Virus record (IMG/VR): IMGVR_UViG_3300032282_005530
Location: 18,366 to 82,365 of that record
Origin: a virus
Direction: 5' to 3' (one strand)
Length of the DNA: 64,000 nucleotides
Part shown: one piece after another, positions 1 to 9,762 of the stretch
Layout of the letters: each line of letters begins with the position of its first letter
Position numbering within the stretch: the first letter of the stretch is position 1
The notes under the pieces: model-generated
The model's database searches: none
What the model was told of the DNA's origin: nothing
The model's input: the letters and a program-made list of their open reading frames with translations, nothing else
Position numbers and translations under genes: made by a program

Positions 1-2398
1 TACTTACAAACACTTCATCTTTATCAATTGCGCCACTTATACCTAAGTGATCTCCAAATGGACTATTTAACTGAAATTCTAAATCAGTAAAAGCACCATT
101 AGAATTATAAAAACTGGCTGTGCTATATGGATGATTAAAACTTTGATATTCTATTGGTTGCTGGTTTGAGCTTATAGAATCTGCAATCCACTTATATCTC
201 AAATCGGTTGCCGGTATTGAATGCTGAACCCAAAAATTGTCATGTCTTGAATAATTTAGTTCTTGTATTTGCTTTAATTCATTAACATATACAATACCAG
301 AATTATATCCTGCTGCGCTGGCTGCATCTTCATCTTGATAAGCGCCGACAACAAATACACTTGCATCTGAATTTAATTGAACTCTAAAACCAAAATAATC
401 ACCAGCATTTATTGCTAAAGAACCAGTGATTTTGAGAGTTTCTGTCCATCCAACACTACCAGATCTAAAAATATAGGCAACACCAGAAGAAGAAGCATTC
501 GGGTCTACTTCATCATCACGAGCACCTACTGCAAGTATATCACCAGATGAATTAAGAGAAACACTAGTACCAAATCGATCGTTTTCGTGGGCCAAGGAGC
601 CAGTTAAGGCAGCTGTTTCTATCCACCCAGAACTGCCAGAAGAGAATATATAAACAACACCAGAAAATAAATCATTCGGAACATATTCATCAGCCCAAGC
701 ACCAACAGCAAGAATATTGCCTTCAGAGTTTAAAGATAGAGAAATACCAAATTGATCGTCCACATCAGTTGCATAACTTCCTGTTAATACAGAACTTTCA
801 ATCCAGCCAGAACTACCAGAAGAAAACATGTAAACAACACCAGAACTTAATCCGTTCGAACCGCTTTCATCTTTATATGCTGCGATTGCAAGAGTGTTTC
901 CTACAGAATTTAAAGAAACTGTATAGCCAAAATTGTCGTCTGTATCTGTTGCTAAAGAACCGGTTAATCTTGCAGTTTCAATCCAGCCAGAACTACCAGA
1001 AGAAAATATATATGTAATTCCGGAATTATTTCCATTTGAACCACTTTCATCTTGATATGCACCAACAGCAAGAATATCACCTACAGAATTCATTGCAATA
1101 CTACGACCGCTAAAAAGTTCGCTTCCATCAATTGCAAGAGAACCAGTTATTATGGCATTTTCAGTCCATCCCGAACTTCCGGAGGTAAATATATAAACAA
1201 CACCAGAACTTAATCCATTTGAACCGCTTTCATCATTTTGAGCACCAATTGCAAGAATATTGCCAGCAGAATTTATTGCTAAACTATATCCAAAATTATC
1301 ATTAGCATCCGTAGCCAAAGAGCCGGTTAATCTTGCGGCTTCAATCCACGAAGAATTATTTTTGGTAAATATATAAACAACGCCAGAACTTAACCCATTT
1401 GAACCACTTTCATCTTCGACAGAACCAACAGCAAGGATGTTTCCTAAAGAATTTAGTGCAATACTACGACCAAAATAGTCATTCGTATCTATCGCCAAAG
1501 AACCGGTTAGATATATTTGATCATTTATTTCAGTTGATTGTATTCTTTGTTTTACTAATGTATTTCTATTTACACCATGTATCGTTACTGCATTAACAGA
1601 ACCACTATCTGGTAAAAGAGCATAAGTTGAACCAGAATTAAATTGTGCTGCGTGCTGAGTTAGTTGATTATAGTATGGCTGTCTTACTTTTATATTTCTT
1701 GTTGTAAGAGAATTGTTTGGTGAAAACTCTTCACCAGCTCTATCTAAAACACCTCTTGAGCTTTCTTGTTTGCCACCTGGAGCATTAAATCTTTGAACAA
1801 AAGTTGTTTTATCTTGATATTCTTTTCCTTTTGCATCTATTCTTGTTATATCAGGGAGAGAATATATTTGTTGTGATGAAGATGAAACGAATTGAGTAGT
1901 TAATACACCATTTGCTTCAAATCCATCAGCAATTAAATTATTGTTTAAACCACGACCAACATTTTGAATAACTTGATAATTGTATTCAAAATTACCTGCG
2001 ATATTTCCACTTGTTTGTATATTTTTAATATTTATTGGTGATTTAGCAGTAAAATCTCGGGTTAATATTGCTCTTGGTCTGTTTATATCTACTACATCTG
2101 GTCCATATATTTTTATAGAATTTTGTGAAGCAGAAATAAAATATCCTTCTGCTCTACTGTCACCATTATCAGTACTGGAATTTAAATTAATATGACGATG
2201 TTGATTGCCGCCAACATGTTGTTGAGTAAATGGACCTTGTAACGGTGAATTTTCTAATTGACCATATTCATCACGATGATGATTGACTATATCAATGTTT
2301 TGTCCAACAGCAGCAGTTAGTTGCGCTGTATATCCTGTATTAACAGAAGAACTTACAACAGTAAACGGAAGTTTACCTCTTGTATTAATATCAGTCAT
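1..2398 (-). CDS. FG-GAP (integrin-type) beta-propeller tail/fibre protein, 3' end outside window
   Basis: This is an open leftward frame from an ATG at 2398 (GGAG 6 nt upstream) that is still open at the window edge, so the C-terminus is missing. The N-terminal part, about 290 residues, has no recognised domain. It is followed by seven repeats of about 55-60 residues, each with an FG dipeptide, LNSxGxxLAVGA, a DE-rich turn, SGVVYIF, SSGWIE and LTGSLA. This is the FG-GAP_2/integrin-alpha pattern, and seven repeats would close one propeller. A strand-rich segment follows. It is the last gene seen of the tail/baseplate cluster, so an adhesive tail or fibre role is likely but inferred. Confidence 0.7.
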   Translation of the reverse strand, partial: MTDINTRGKLPFTVVSSSVNTGYTAQLTAAVGQNIDIVNHHRDEYGQLENSPLQGPFTQQHVGGNQHRHINLNSSTDNGDSRAEGYFISASQNSIKIYGPDVVDINRPRAILTRDFTAKSPINIKNIQTSGNIAGNFEYNYQVIQNVGRGLNNNLIADGFEANGVLTTQFVSSSSQQIYSLPDITRIDAKGKEYQDKTTFVQRFNAPGGKQESSRGVLDRAGEEFSPNNSLTTRNIKVRQPYYNQLTQHAAQFNSGSTYALLPDSGSVNAVTIHGVNRNTLVKQRIQSTEINDQIYLTGSLAIDTNDYFGRSIALNSLGNILAVGSVEDESGSNGLSSGVVYIFTKNNSSWIEAARLTGSLATDANDNFGYSLAINSAGNILAIGAQNDESGSNGLSSGVVYIFTSGSSGWTENAIITGSLAIDGSELFSGRSIAMNSVGDILAVGAYQDESGSNGNNSGITYIFSSGSSGWIETARLTGSLATDTDDNFGYTVSLNSVGNTLAIAAYKDESGSNGLSSGVVYMFSSGSSGWIESSVLTGSYATDVDDQFGISLSLNSEGNILAVGAWADEYVPNDLFSGVVYIFSSGSSGWIETAALTGSLAHENDRFGTSVSLNSSGDILAVGARDDEVDPNASSSGVAYIFRSGSVGWTETLKITGSLAINAGDYFGFRVQLNSDASVFVVGAYQDEDAASAAGYNSGIVYVNELKQIQELNYSRHDNFWVQHSIPATDLRYKWIADSISSNQQPIEYQSFNHPYSTASFYNSNGAFTDLEFQLNSPFGDHLGISGAIDKDEVFVS

Positions 2399-2412
2399 TA
2401 TTTACTCCCAAT

Positions 2413-5400
2413 TCATTCGTCGGAACAATCTTTTTTCTCAATAACTTTAAGTACATCAATCTCTAAATATCCACCCGAACCAATTTTTGTTGCAGGTTTT
2501 ACAACATCCATGTTAATAGGATTTTTATTTACATATATTTGTATATCTGTACCAAAATCTGCAACTCTTGTAAACTTCTTTTTATATTCAGAAGATAGTG
2601 CTTGAAATATTCCATTTAATTCACTGCTTCTTTCTTTTCTTTCTTTCCACCACAAACAATTATTTCTTTCGTTTAATGGTATAGGAGCGTGTCCGTGTTG
2701 CCAATCATATTTTAATTCACCTATAGTTTTAACAACTGCTATTGGTAAATCTGCTCCAAATTCTATTGAGGGCAGTTTCCACATGTATTTATTTCTTTCT
2801 AAAACATGACTTTCAACAACATCACTTATTTCATCAGAGAAATCCGCCGATGCTGGTATTAGTTGATATACCATTTTATTGATTGCATTATCGATCCATT
2901 TAAAATAATCTACATATTTTTCTAAATCTGGTTTATTTGAAACTTTTTCGAAAAACATTTCTCTTAGCTTGATTAATTCTCTATACTCTCTCTCAAATTG
3001 ATATTGGGGTTTTCCTATTAAATTATTAAATTCTGTTATAGTTCCAAAAAATCTAATCATTTCTTCTGAAATTGTTTGATACATACTCTTTTCCAGAGCA
3101 AAATAATAATTTAAAGGTCTTGTATCTTTTGTAAAAATTTCAACATCTTCTCTGATTATGTTTATAAGATCTGTATCTGATATATTTTCTGGCAATCTAT
3201 GCTTGGCAATAGAAACGTATCCGTTTTCGACCATGTCGATATTGTTTCTAAAAAAGAAATCTCCTACACCGGTATTTAAATTATTAACTACATCTCCGAT
3301 AATATCATAATTATTTTCTAAAGAACCGCTCGATATATCCATGATGAAAAATTTACCATCATATGTATTCGAAGGTCCGGTTCCACTTCCATTATCAGAA
3401 CCTGTAACAAGAGAGAAGTCCCAATTTAATGCAAGAGTTTTAATTTGCGGTATTTCTAAACTTGAACTAATAGGTAATGTTTCTAAATTGTTATATGGTC
3501 TATCTTGTCCATAATTTTTTGGATCTTTTGCATGTTGTATTAATATTTCATCATCCAAATATGAACACCAGTATCTAATATTTGATAGTTTTATATCACT
3601 ATTATGCAATATAGAGCCGGTAAAATTTTCTCTATGACAACCAGCATATATTCTTTTTGCTGCAGCAAAATGTTGTTCTGCAATATTTTGCGGAACAGAT
3701 GCAGTTAAGCGTATTTCTAAATCAACAATATCCTGCGTTGTATTGAGAGCATAAAATTCAAATACATAATCTCCTACAGTACCACTATTAATTTTTAAAG
3801 AATTAGGATATTTTTCATGTTTTATTTTTGCATTTAAATTCCATTTTTCATTATTATACAAATCTTTTATTAAACTTGAAGTAAGTTGAAATCCCATATA
3901 CGAAGAAGACACTAAAAAGTATCCATCAGACGATAAAATATCTGGTCTTACAATATAAACTTCTAAATTTGCCTCATCGGAACCATTCCATGTTGTATCT
4001 CCTGGCGAGAATGTATTTGCAGAATGCATACCAAAAACTGAAGATGTTAAAAAATATGTATCAAAAAATATTTTTTGTGATTGTTTAAACTTTTGTGGAA
4101 TAACAATTTCCGCTTCAAAAGTAGAACCATGATAGGATAAATTAGAATTTCCAGGTATATAAGAAATAGATTGCGGGTATAGACTTGAAGTCATCTGATA
4201 GATTGTTCCTTGAAATCTATCTGGATCATTGAAACTTATAAATTTTTTCTTATAATATGTATTTATAAATCTATCATCAAATGTATAAGTGGCATCATTT
4301 GAATATATATTCAACTTTACTAATTCTTCATCGACACCAAAGCATCTCAATAAATTTCTTATTGATTTTTCAGTACCCTTTGATTTATTTATATAAGCCA
4401 AATTATTATATATGTTTTGGTATATATGATTTTTTACATTAAAAAGCCTATCTTCATATAGAATATCTTCTGTTCTATTTCCTAAGTTTTCTAATATAGA
4501 AGAATTTGTAAATATATCTTGAGTAACAAAACCCATAGATTCTAATAGTTTCATTCCATATGGGAATGCTCTTCCGTTTGAATATTTAACCTCTTTTAAA
4601 GATGGTAAGTGCTTAATTTTAATAAAAAGATCATCAAAATATGAACCAATTATTTGTGTTAATTCATAAAGTTTATTACTTTCATTTATTTGATCTTCTT
4701 CAACTATCCAAGATGGAATAGTATAATAAATCATAGAGTTATTATTATTGTCATGAAGATTTCCAAGTTCTTCTTTTTCTTGTAACAATGATTGAACACT
4801 TGGGTGTGTTAAATATATAACTGGATCTTGAAATTCAGTTTTTGATGCACCAGAATCAACAATTGCAGAACCGGTATTCCTTGAACCAAGTGCATATCCT
4901 GTCCAAGAACCGTTTGAAAATCTACCTGAATAATCTAAAATCTTTGTATCGTATCTTGTATCGATTGAAGATGAATTGTAAATTCCTTCATTAAATTTAA
5001 AATATACTCCTAAATTAGTATTTGAAATATCTGTATTGGCTCCTCCATTAATTTGAGTAAACCAATATCTTGAAATATCTTTTTCACTTCTTTTTGTTTT
5101 CCAGTATCTAAATTCATCTAAAGAACCCGATAATTTTCCATAACCTAAAGCAGCGTTTCCACCGCTTACTTGAGTTCCAAGAGAACCAATCCAACCAAGC
5201 ATTGCTCCATATACTCTTCCTATTGAAGAGCCAGTAACAATAGTATCATTTAAATCGCCATTCTTAAATAATCTAAATTGTATATTACTTCCAGTATTTA
5301 CAGCGGTAATAGAATAAAAATTCCAATTTCCATCTGATAAATCTAGATTTTGTCCTATAGATATATTGTTATTAAAATTTGAACCGGAGGACATTTCTAA

Positions 5401-6099
5401 GAAAAATTTATTTTCTTCTCCAGAAACTCCAGGATGTATTTCTACTCTAAATCTTCCATAATCAGAGCCAAAACTCGCTGTATTCCAAAGATCAAAAATA
5501 ACTTGTTTATTGCTTCCGCTTAAATTATCTTTTTTCAGCCAAAATTCTATAGTCGTACCAAGATTACCATCCAACAATAAATTACTTTCTCTATTTTCTT
5601 GTGCATCTAAAATATTTGATGTACCAAATAAAGGTTGTAATTTAAATTGATCTAAATTTTCTGCGGTATTTGGACCACCTTTGACAAGTATATATTCCTT
5701 ATCAATTGGATTTGAATATCCATCAGAAGAAACTGATGAAGAAAGACCATATGAATATCCAAGATTTATGTAACCATTTTGTCTCGGATATTCATTTTCG
5801 AAAATATAATTTTGAATATCTGATGCTTCTTTGGTCCATTTAAGTTTTTCACTTGCACTTCCATCATATGGATATTTTTTACATATTGTTTCTATTGCAT
5901 CTGTATAATATTTTTTTGCTGAACCGAAAAAAGCAAAATTTTTAGGATCACTATAATCTATGTCTGGTTTTATTAATTTTCTTTCTTCTAGCTCTTGTAT
6001 AATATATTCTGCAGATTCAACATCACGAGAAGCATCTTCTAAATTAGTTGAAACAAGTATTTTACTTGATTTTTTACCAAACAGATTTATCAAAGACAT
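2413..6099 (-). CDS. Large baseplate/tail protein with a LamG-like domain
   Basis: This is a 1,228-residue protein. The start of the protein has helical segments resembling phage structural proteins. At about residues 180-370 there is a concanavalin/LamG-like jelly-roll signature (IEFWLKKDN, then WNFYSI, then GSLDEFRYWKTKRSEKDI). The rest is Ser/Thr-rich beta structure, ending in helical and short beta segments. The start codon overlaps the stop of the upstream gene (ATGA-type), so the two are translationally coupled. Position after gp25-like and gp6-like genes suggests a gp7/gp8/gp10-like peripheral wedge or fibre-connector role. LamG folds usually bind glycans. The exact T4 equivalent cannot be assigned from sequence alone. 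Confidence 0.6.
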   Translation of the reverse strand: MSLINLFGKKSSKILVSTNLEDASRDVESAEYIIQELEERKLIKPDIDYSDPKNFAFFGSAKKYYTDAIETICKKYPYDGSASEKLKWTKEASDIQNYIFENEYPRQNGYINLGYSYGLSSSVSSDGYSNPIDKEYILVKGGPNTAENLDQFKLQPLFGTSNILDAQENRESNLLLDGNLGTTIEFWLKKDNLSGSNKQVIFDLWNTASFGSDYGRFRVEIHPGVSGEENKFFLEMSSGSNFNNNISIGQNLDLSDGNWNFYSITAVNTGSNIQFRLFKNGDLNDTIVTGSSIGRVYGAMLGWIGSLGTQVSGGNAALGYGKLSGSLDEFRYWKTKRSEKDISRYWFTQINGGANTDISNTNLGVYFKFNEGIYNSSSIDTRYDTKILDYSGRFSNGSWTGYALGSRNTGSAIVDSGASKTEFQDPVIYLTHPSVQSLLQEKEELGNLHDNNNNSMIYYTIPSWIVEEDQINESNKLYELTQIIGSYFDDLFIKIKHLPSLKEVKYSNGRAFPYGMKLLESMGFVTQDIFTNSSILENLGNRTEDILYEDRLFNVKNHIYQNIYNNLAYINKSKGTEKSIRNLLRCFGVDEELVKLNIYSNDATYTFDDRFINTYYKKKFISFNDPDRFQGTIYQMTSSLYPQSISYIPGNSNLSYHGSTFEAEIVIPQKFKQSQKIFFDTYFLTSSVFGMHSANTFSPGDTTWNGSDEANLEVYIVRPDILSSDGYFLVSSSYMGFQLTSSLIKDLYNNEKWNLNAKIKHEKYPNSLKINSGTVGDYVFEFYALNTTQDIVDLEIRLTASVPQNIAEQHFAAAKRIYAGCHRENFTGSILHNSDIKLSNIRYWCSYLDDEILIQHAKDPKNYGQDRPYNNLETLPISSSLEIPQIKTLALNWDFSLVTGSDNGSGTGPSNTYDGKFFIMDISSGSLENNYDIIGDVVNNLNTGVGDFFFRNNIDMVENGYVSIAKHRLPENISDTDLINIIREDVEIFTKDTRPLNYYFALEKSMYQTISEEMIRFFGTITEFNNLIGKPQYQFEREYRELIKLREMFFEKVSNKPDLEKYVDYFKWIDNAINKMVYQLIPASADFSDEISDVVESHVLERNKYMWKLPSIEFGADLPIAVVKTIGELKYDWQHGHAPIPLNERNNCLWWKERKERSSELNGIFQALSSEYKKKFTRVADFGTDIQIYVNKNPINMDVVKPATKIGSGGYLEIDVLKVIEKKDCSDE

Positions 6100-7526
6100 T
6101 ATTTATGCACCCTAAATTTAAATGTATCTTTTAGTTCATAAAACTCACCATTATATTCGAAACCAAAAAATAATTTATAAGAATATTCTGGTTCCAATAA
6201 ATTCATATCAAAATCAAAATAATTACCAATATTATCATACGATGTTAGAGTATGTTTAAAGCTTCCTGTTCCGTAAGGAATTACTTCATATCCATCTGCT
6301 ATTCTTATAATTTTATAATATAAATTTTCTATAATTGTAGTATCCGGTTCATAATATGCTACATGATATAAATTTGAATCCCAATTTCTATTTTTTATTT
6401 CTACTCTCAATCTAACATTATCACTGTTTCTATAATTTTGTTTTAATTGAGGCATAGACAATATGTATTCTGGTATTGAAAAATCATCTGAAGCATCTTG
6501 AGTTTTTGTATATATAAGAGAACCTGTGTGAAGTTCGGTTCCTCCTAAAGTTCTCCATACATCATATAAATACGAATAACTACCACTTATACCTATAGAA
6601 GCAGTATAAACACCAGTTGTATAATATCCTCCAGTTACAGTTGTCGTAGATCCATTTAATAAAGCCAAAGGTAATCCTGATGGACCATCGTCAACAGTTC
6701 CACTATACATACTTACCAATAAAGTTCCTGTACCTACAGTGGGAATATTTTTTAATTGCCCTCTAATATTATTGTACAAAAATAGAGTATTTAAATTATC
6801 TTGTGCTGAGACAAGCTCGCTACTCATATAGAAACTGTTTCTTTTATCTTTTATAGATGAATTACTTCTTACTTCAATCCAGGGTCTTTTATAAAAAAAC
6901 TGACTTCTTCTTGCGAAGAATTTTTTCGTGTAATAAGATTGATTGTCGTTTTCTAAAGAAGAACTAAGACAAATTAAAAATCCATTATTTGTTATTTCTG
7001 AATTTATCCATTTTTCTACAATATTAGTAACATCTACTTCTAAATCGTCAGTCGATAATTGAATTGTCGATATTGTTTCTTCGTTTTGTAGATAATCTCC
7101 ACCTTCAATTGTCCAACCTTGAGTAGAAGATGCACTTATCCAATTTGCTGGGCCAATATCTAAATATTGTTCCATATCAAGACCGTAACCTTCTGTCCAA
7201 GAACGAGATAATGGAAAAACACTAACAGTTATATTTTCCGGTGTTTCTTGTGAGTGAGAAGCGTTACTTAATTTTAAAATAAATTGACAACTTCCACTAT
7301 CCGCAATAACTTTATTATTTCTATCGCTAAGAATATTTGATATTGGAAACTGTACTAAAATTCTTGATTTTTCAGAAGATGTTTCACTTACTTGAGCATA
7401 TATGGAAAATATTTCTAATATGTCAGAAGCACCCATATTTGATTTAGTTGCCCTTGTAATATTATCATTTTTATAAGCATTTGTAATAGTTGTATCTTTT
7501 TCTGCTACATATCTTTTTATTGTCAT
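6099..7526 (-). CDS. Baseplate/tail structural protein (DNRLRE-like beta domain)
   Basis: This is a 475-residue protein whose stop overlaps the next start by 1 nt and whose own start overlaps the gp6-like stop, so the genes are coupled. The N-terminal 230 residues (TIKRYVAEKDTTITNAY, then SRILVQFPIS, then VDVTNIVEKWI) resemble DNRLRE-type beta-sandwich domains seen in surface proteins: a stretch of sequence hitting properties, then V..V..W. The remainder is beta-rich without a recognised family. It contains no enzyme motif. The location inside the baseplate operon makes a structural wedge or fibre role probable. Confidence 0.5.
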   Translation of the reverse strand: MTIKRYVAEKDTTITNAYKNDNITRATKSNMGASDILEIFSIYAQVSETSSEKSRILVQFPISNILSDRNNKVIADSGSCQFILKLSNASHSQETPENITVSVFPLSRSWTEGYGLDMEQYLDIGPANWISASSTQGWTIEGGDYLQNEETISTIQLSTDDLEVDVTNIVEKWINSEITNNGFLICLSSSLENDNQSYYTKKFFARRSQFFYKRPWIEVRSNSSIKDKRNSFYMSSELVSAQDNLNTLFLYNNIRGQLKNIPTVGTGTLLVSMYSGTVDDGPSGLPLALLNGSTTTVTGGYYTTGVYTASIGISGSYSYLYDVWRTLGGTELHTGSLIYTKTQDASDDFSIPEYILSMPQLKQNYRNSDNVRLRVEIKNRNWDSNLYHVAYYEPDTTIIENLYYKIIRIADGYEVIPYGTGSFKHTLTSYDNIGNYFDFDMNLLEPEYSYKLFFGFEYNGEFYELKDTFKFRVHK

Positions 7527-9325
7527 CAGCTTATTTCTCCAACTATGTCAGAATTTGGAAACTTCACTTCAAAAATAACATTGTTTGGAGCCTCTATATA
7601 TCTGCCATCTGGTGACATAAAACTTTCAACATCAAACAAAGTATCAGAATAGTCAGCGCCTCTCTTTTGAGAAACCTTAACCCACTTTACATCATTTACG
7701 CCAGTAACATTTTTAAGAGCAGTATATATATCGCTTATAAAAAATGATTCTCCAATATGCATCTTTACAGAATATAAAGTTGATAAAGCACTTATACAAC
7801 TTCTTAATACATCAACGTTGTCTGCTTCTATATCTGATACGATTTTAAAGTTAATTTCTAAATTAACTATTTTTGCATCTATTACATCTATTGTATCATT
7901 TATCATTCTATTTTTATTAAGCCAAGTTTTTATATTTTGTTTTATGGATTCATTGCAAACTTCCAAAGTTCTGTTTTGATTTTCACTAATAACATAAATG
8001 TTTAAATTTCTTTTAAACGAATCATTATCTCTTAGTATTCTTGCTCTTTTTATATTTCCATATTCTGGGGGCATATTATAAATTAATGCTTCATAATCTT
8101 TTTCTGTAACTGCTCTATTTTGAGAGCCGAATGTATTATAAACTCTAAATTTTAATTCTTCAGAAGTCATATTTGGTATATCACCAACTATTGGTTCTTC
8201 ATTGTTTACCTCTATAGATGATCTAACTAAATCGATTTTTTGTTGTTGAAGAGATCTCGTGTCTCCAAAATCAAAAATAGGATCATTCACATTTTTAAGA
8301 GTTCCGGCGCCGGCATTAACATTATTAGATGTATTTGCGCGCGCTATTATTTGCAGAATAGTATTTGAAGGAACAACACCTAGTTTATCTGATTTTATTA
8401 AATTGTTTGGATCAAATTCCTTGTCTGATATATAATTTTTACCATAATATTCTAAAGTAACAGATGCTGGGTCTACCAGATCTTGATTATAGGTTTCTGC
8501 AGACGAATCGCCAGTTCCGAATTGTAAATATGTACCTTCTCTATCTCGCAAAACAACAAATCTTCTCGGAACCGTGAAGGGTTTTAAGATATTTTTAACT
8601 TGATTATTTGTAGTATTATCTCTGTTTAATACTGGTTTATATACTATATCTTGACTTAAATAATCAACTTCATAATATTCATTTCCATCACCATCTTTGA
8701 CAGATATGATTTCAGTTAAAAAATCAATTTCAACTGGTATTTTTAAAAATCTTTGATACTGACCGACAGTATAGAATGTCTGAGCTAAATAACCAGATTG
8801 AACTCTTCCATAAGCTTTAATTGCATATGTTTCTGGTAAACCGGTTTGTTCATTGACGGTTCCAACTACTACCTCATTATCTTGTCTGTTAAAAAATACA
8901 TCTTCTACTAGTGTAAATGCTTCTCCAAATACTGTTGAAAATATACTATTTTTTCTTAAAACTGGAATATAATCCGGATCTGGTCTATCGCCTGTCACAT
9001 AAGCTGGGACTAATATGAAAAAACTTGCAATACCATGTGAAGAAGGATTTTCAGAATATTTAAAACCAAATGGTTTTGATAATTTTAATATATTATCAAA
9101 CTCTGTGGCAGTATCTAAAAAACTCTCATTTGCGTTATAATCTACATAAAAAGATAAATTATCGCCAATATATGAAACAGTATCTAGCATTAAACTACCA
9201 AAACCAACTTCACTAAAATCTTTATATGTTTCTGGATAGTATTTTTTGGCATGCTCTACTAAAGCATTTTTAATTGCTTGATAATCTCTTGCTAAATAAT
9301 CGATTGGTATATTCTTTTTTGGCAT
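7526..9325 (-). CDS. Baseplate wedge protein, gp6/J-like
   Basis: This 599-residue protein starts MPKKNIPIDYLARDYQAI, the characteristic opening of T4-type baseplate wedge subunit gp6 and its marine-phage relatives, followed by the conserved segment GFGSLMLDTVSYIGDNLSFY and, later, TEKDYEALIYNMPPEYGNIKRA, typical of baseplate J. gp6 forms the continuous ring that holds the inner baseplate together. Length is close to T4 gp6 (about 660). It sits directly after the gp25-like gene, the usual order. The start has a GAGG ribosome site upstream. Confidence 0.85.
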   Translation of the reverse strand: MPKKNIPIDYLARDYQAIKNALVEHAKKYYPETYKDFSEVGFGSLMLDTVSYIGDNLSFYVDYNANESFLDTATEFDNILKLSKPFGFKYSENPSSHGIASFFILVPAYVTGDRPDPDYIPVLRKNSIFSTVFGEAFTLVEDVFFNRQDNEVVVGTVNEQTGLPETYAIKAYGRVQSGYLAQTFYTVGQYQRFLKIPVEIDFLTEIISVKDGDGNEYYEVDYLSQDIVYKPVLNRDNTTNNQVKNILKPFTVPRRFVVLRDREGTYLQFGTGDSSAETYNQDLVDPASVTLEYYGKNYISDKEFDPNNLIKSDKLGVVPSNTILQIIARANTSNNVNAGAGTLKNVNDPIFDFGDTRSLQQQKIDLVRSSIEVNNEEPIVGDIPNMTSEELKFRVYNTFGSQNRAVTEKDYEALIYNMPPEYGNIKRARILRDNDSFKRNLNIYVISENQNRTLEVCNESIKQNIKTWLNKNRMINDTIDVIDAKIVNLEINFKIVSDIEADNVDVLRSCISALSTLYSVKMHIGESFFISDIYTALKNVTGVNDVKWVKVSQKRGADYSDTLFDVESFMSPDGRYIEAPNNVIFEVKFPNSDIVGEIS

Positions 9326-9353
9326 TTATAAAACCTCAATTATAAATATATTC

Positions 9354-9743
9354 TCAACTGATTATTAGTTGTCCGTCAGACTGTATTGTTATATTTTCAC
9401 TAGTACCCAAAGGTGTTATAAAAATACCTATATTTACAGACAAAAGATTTCCTTCTTGATTTAAGGAGCCATAACTTATATTCGTTAATTCAATATATGG
9501 TGCATATCTTGCTATTTGGGTTCTTAGTCTTGATTCAAAATTTATAATAAGTGTAGAGCTATAATTTTCAAATAGAATTCTTTTCAATCCAACCCCAAAA
9601 TTACTATCCATTATTCTTTCGCCAGGATTTGTTAATAATAACATTAAAAAATTTTGCCTAACCAGACTTTTTAAATCGCTGATCATATTGTAGCCTTGCT
9701 GACTACCGAGTTTTAGAGGTAATTTAGGACCAAATGCCGACAT
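9354..9743 (-). CDS. Baseplate wedge protein, gp25/GPW family
   Basis: This is a 129-residue protein of the GPW/gp25 family, a lysozyme-unrelated small wedge subunit that contacts sheath and gp6. Visible signatures are DLKSLVRQNFLMLLLTNPGERIMDSNFGVGLKRILFE (family core, NPGER plus FGVGL) and a later RI..YAPYIEL segment. It has the usual length. It lies between the 2,245-residue protein and the gp6-like gene. It is one of the safest calls in the window and fixes the block as a contractile-tail baseplate operon. Confidence 0.88.
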   Translation of the reverse strand: MSAFGPKLPLKLGSQQGYNMISDLKSLVRQNFLMLLLTNPGERIMDSNFGVGLKRILFENYSSTLIINFESRLRTQIARYAPYIELTNISYGSLNQEGNLLSVNIGIFITPLGTSENITIQSDGQLIIS

Positions 9744-9762
9744 TTTTATTCACCTTAATTAA

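Noticed and set aside
769-2605. Short rightward frames across the FG-GAP gene
   Set aside because: They are antisense shadows of the leftward coding frame.
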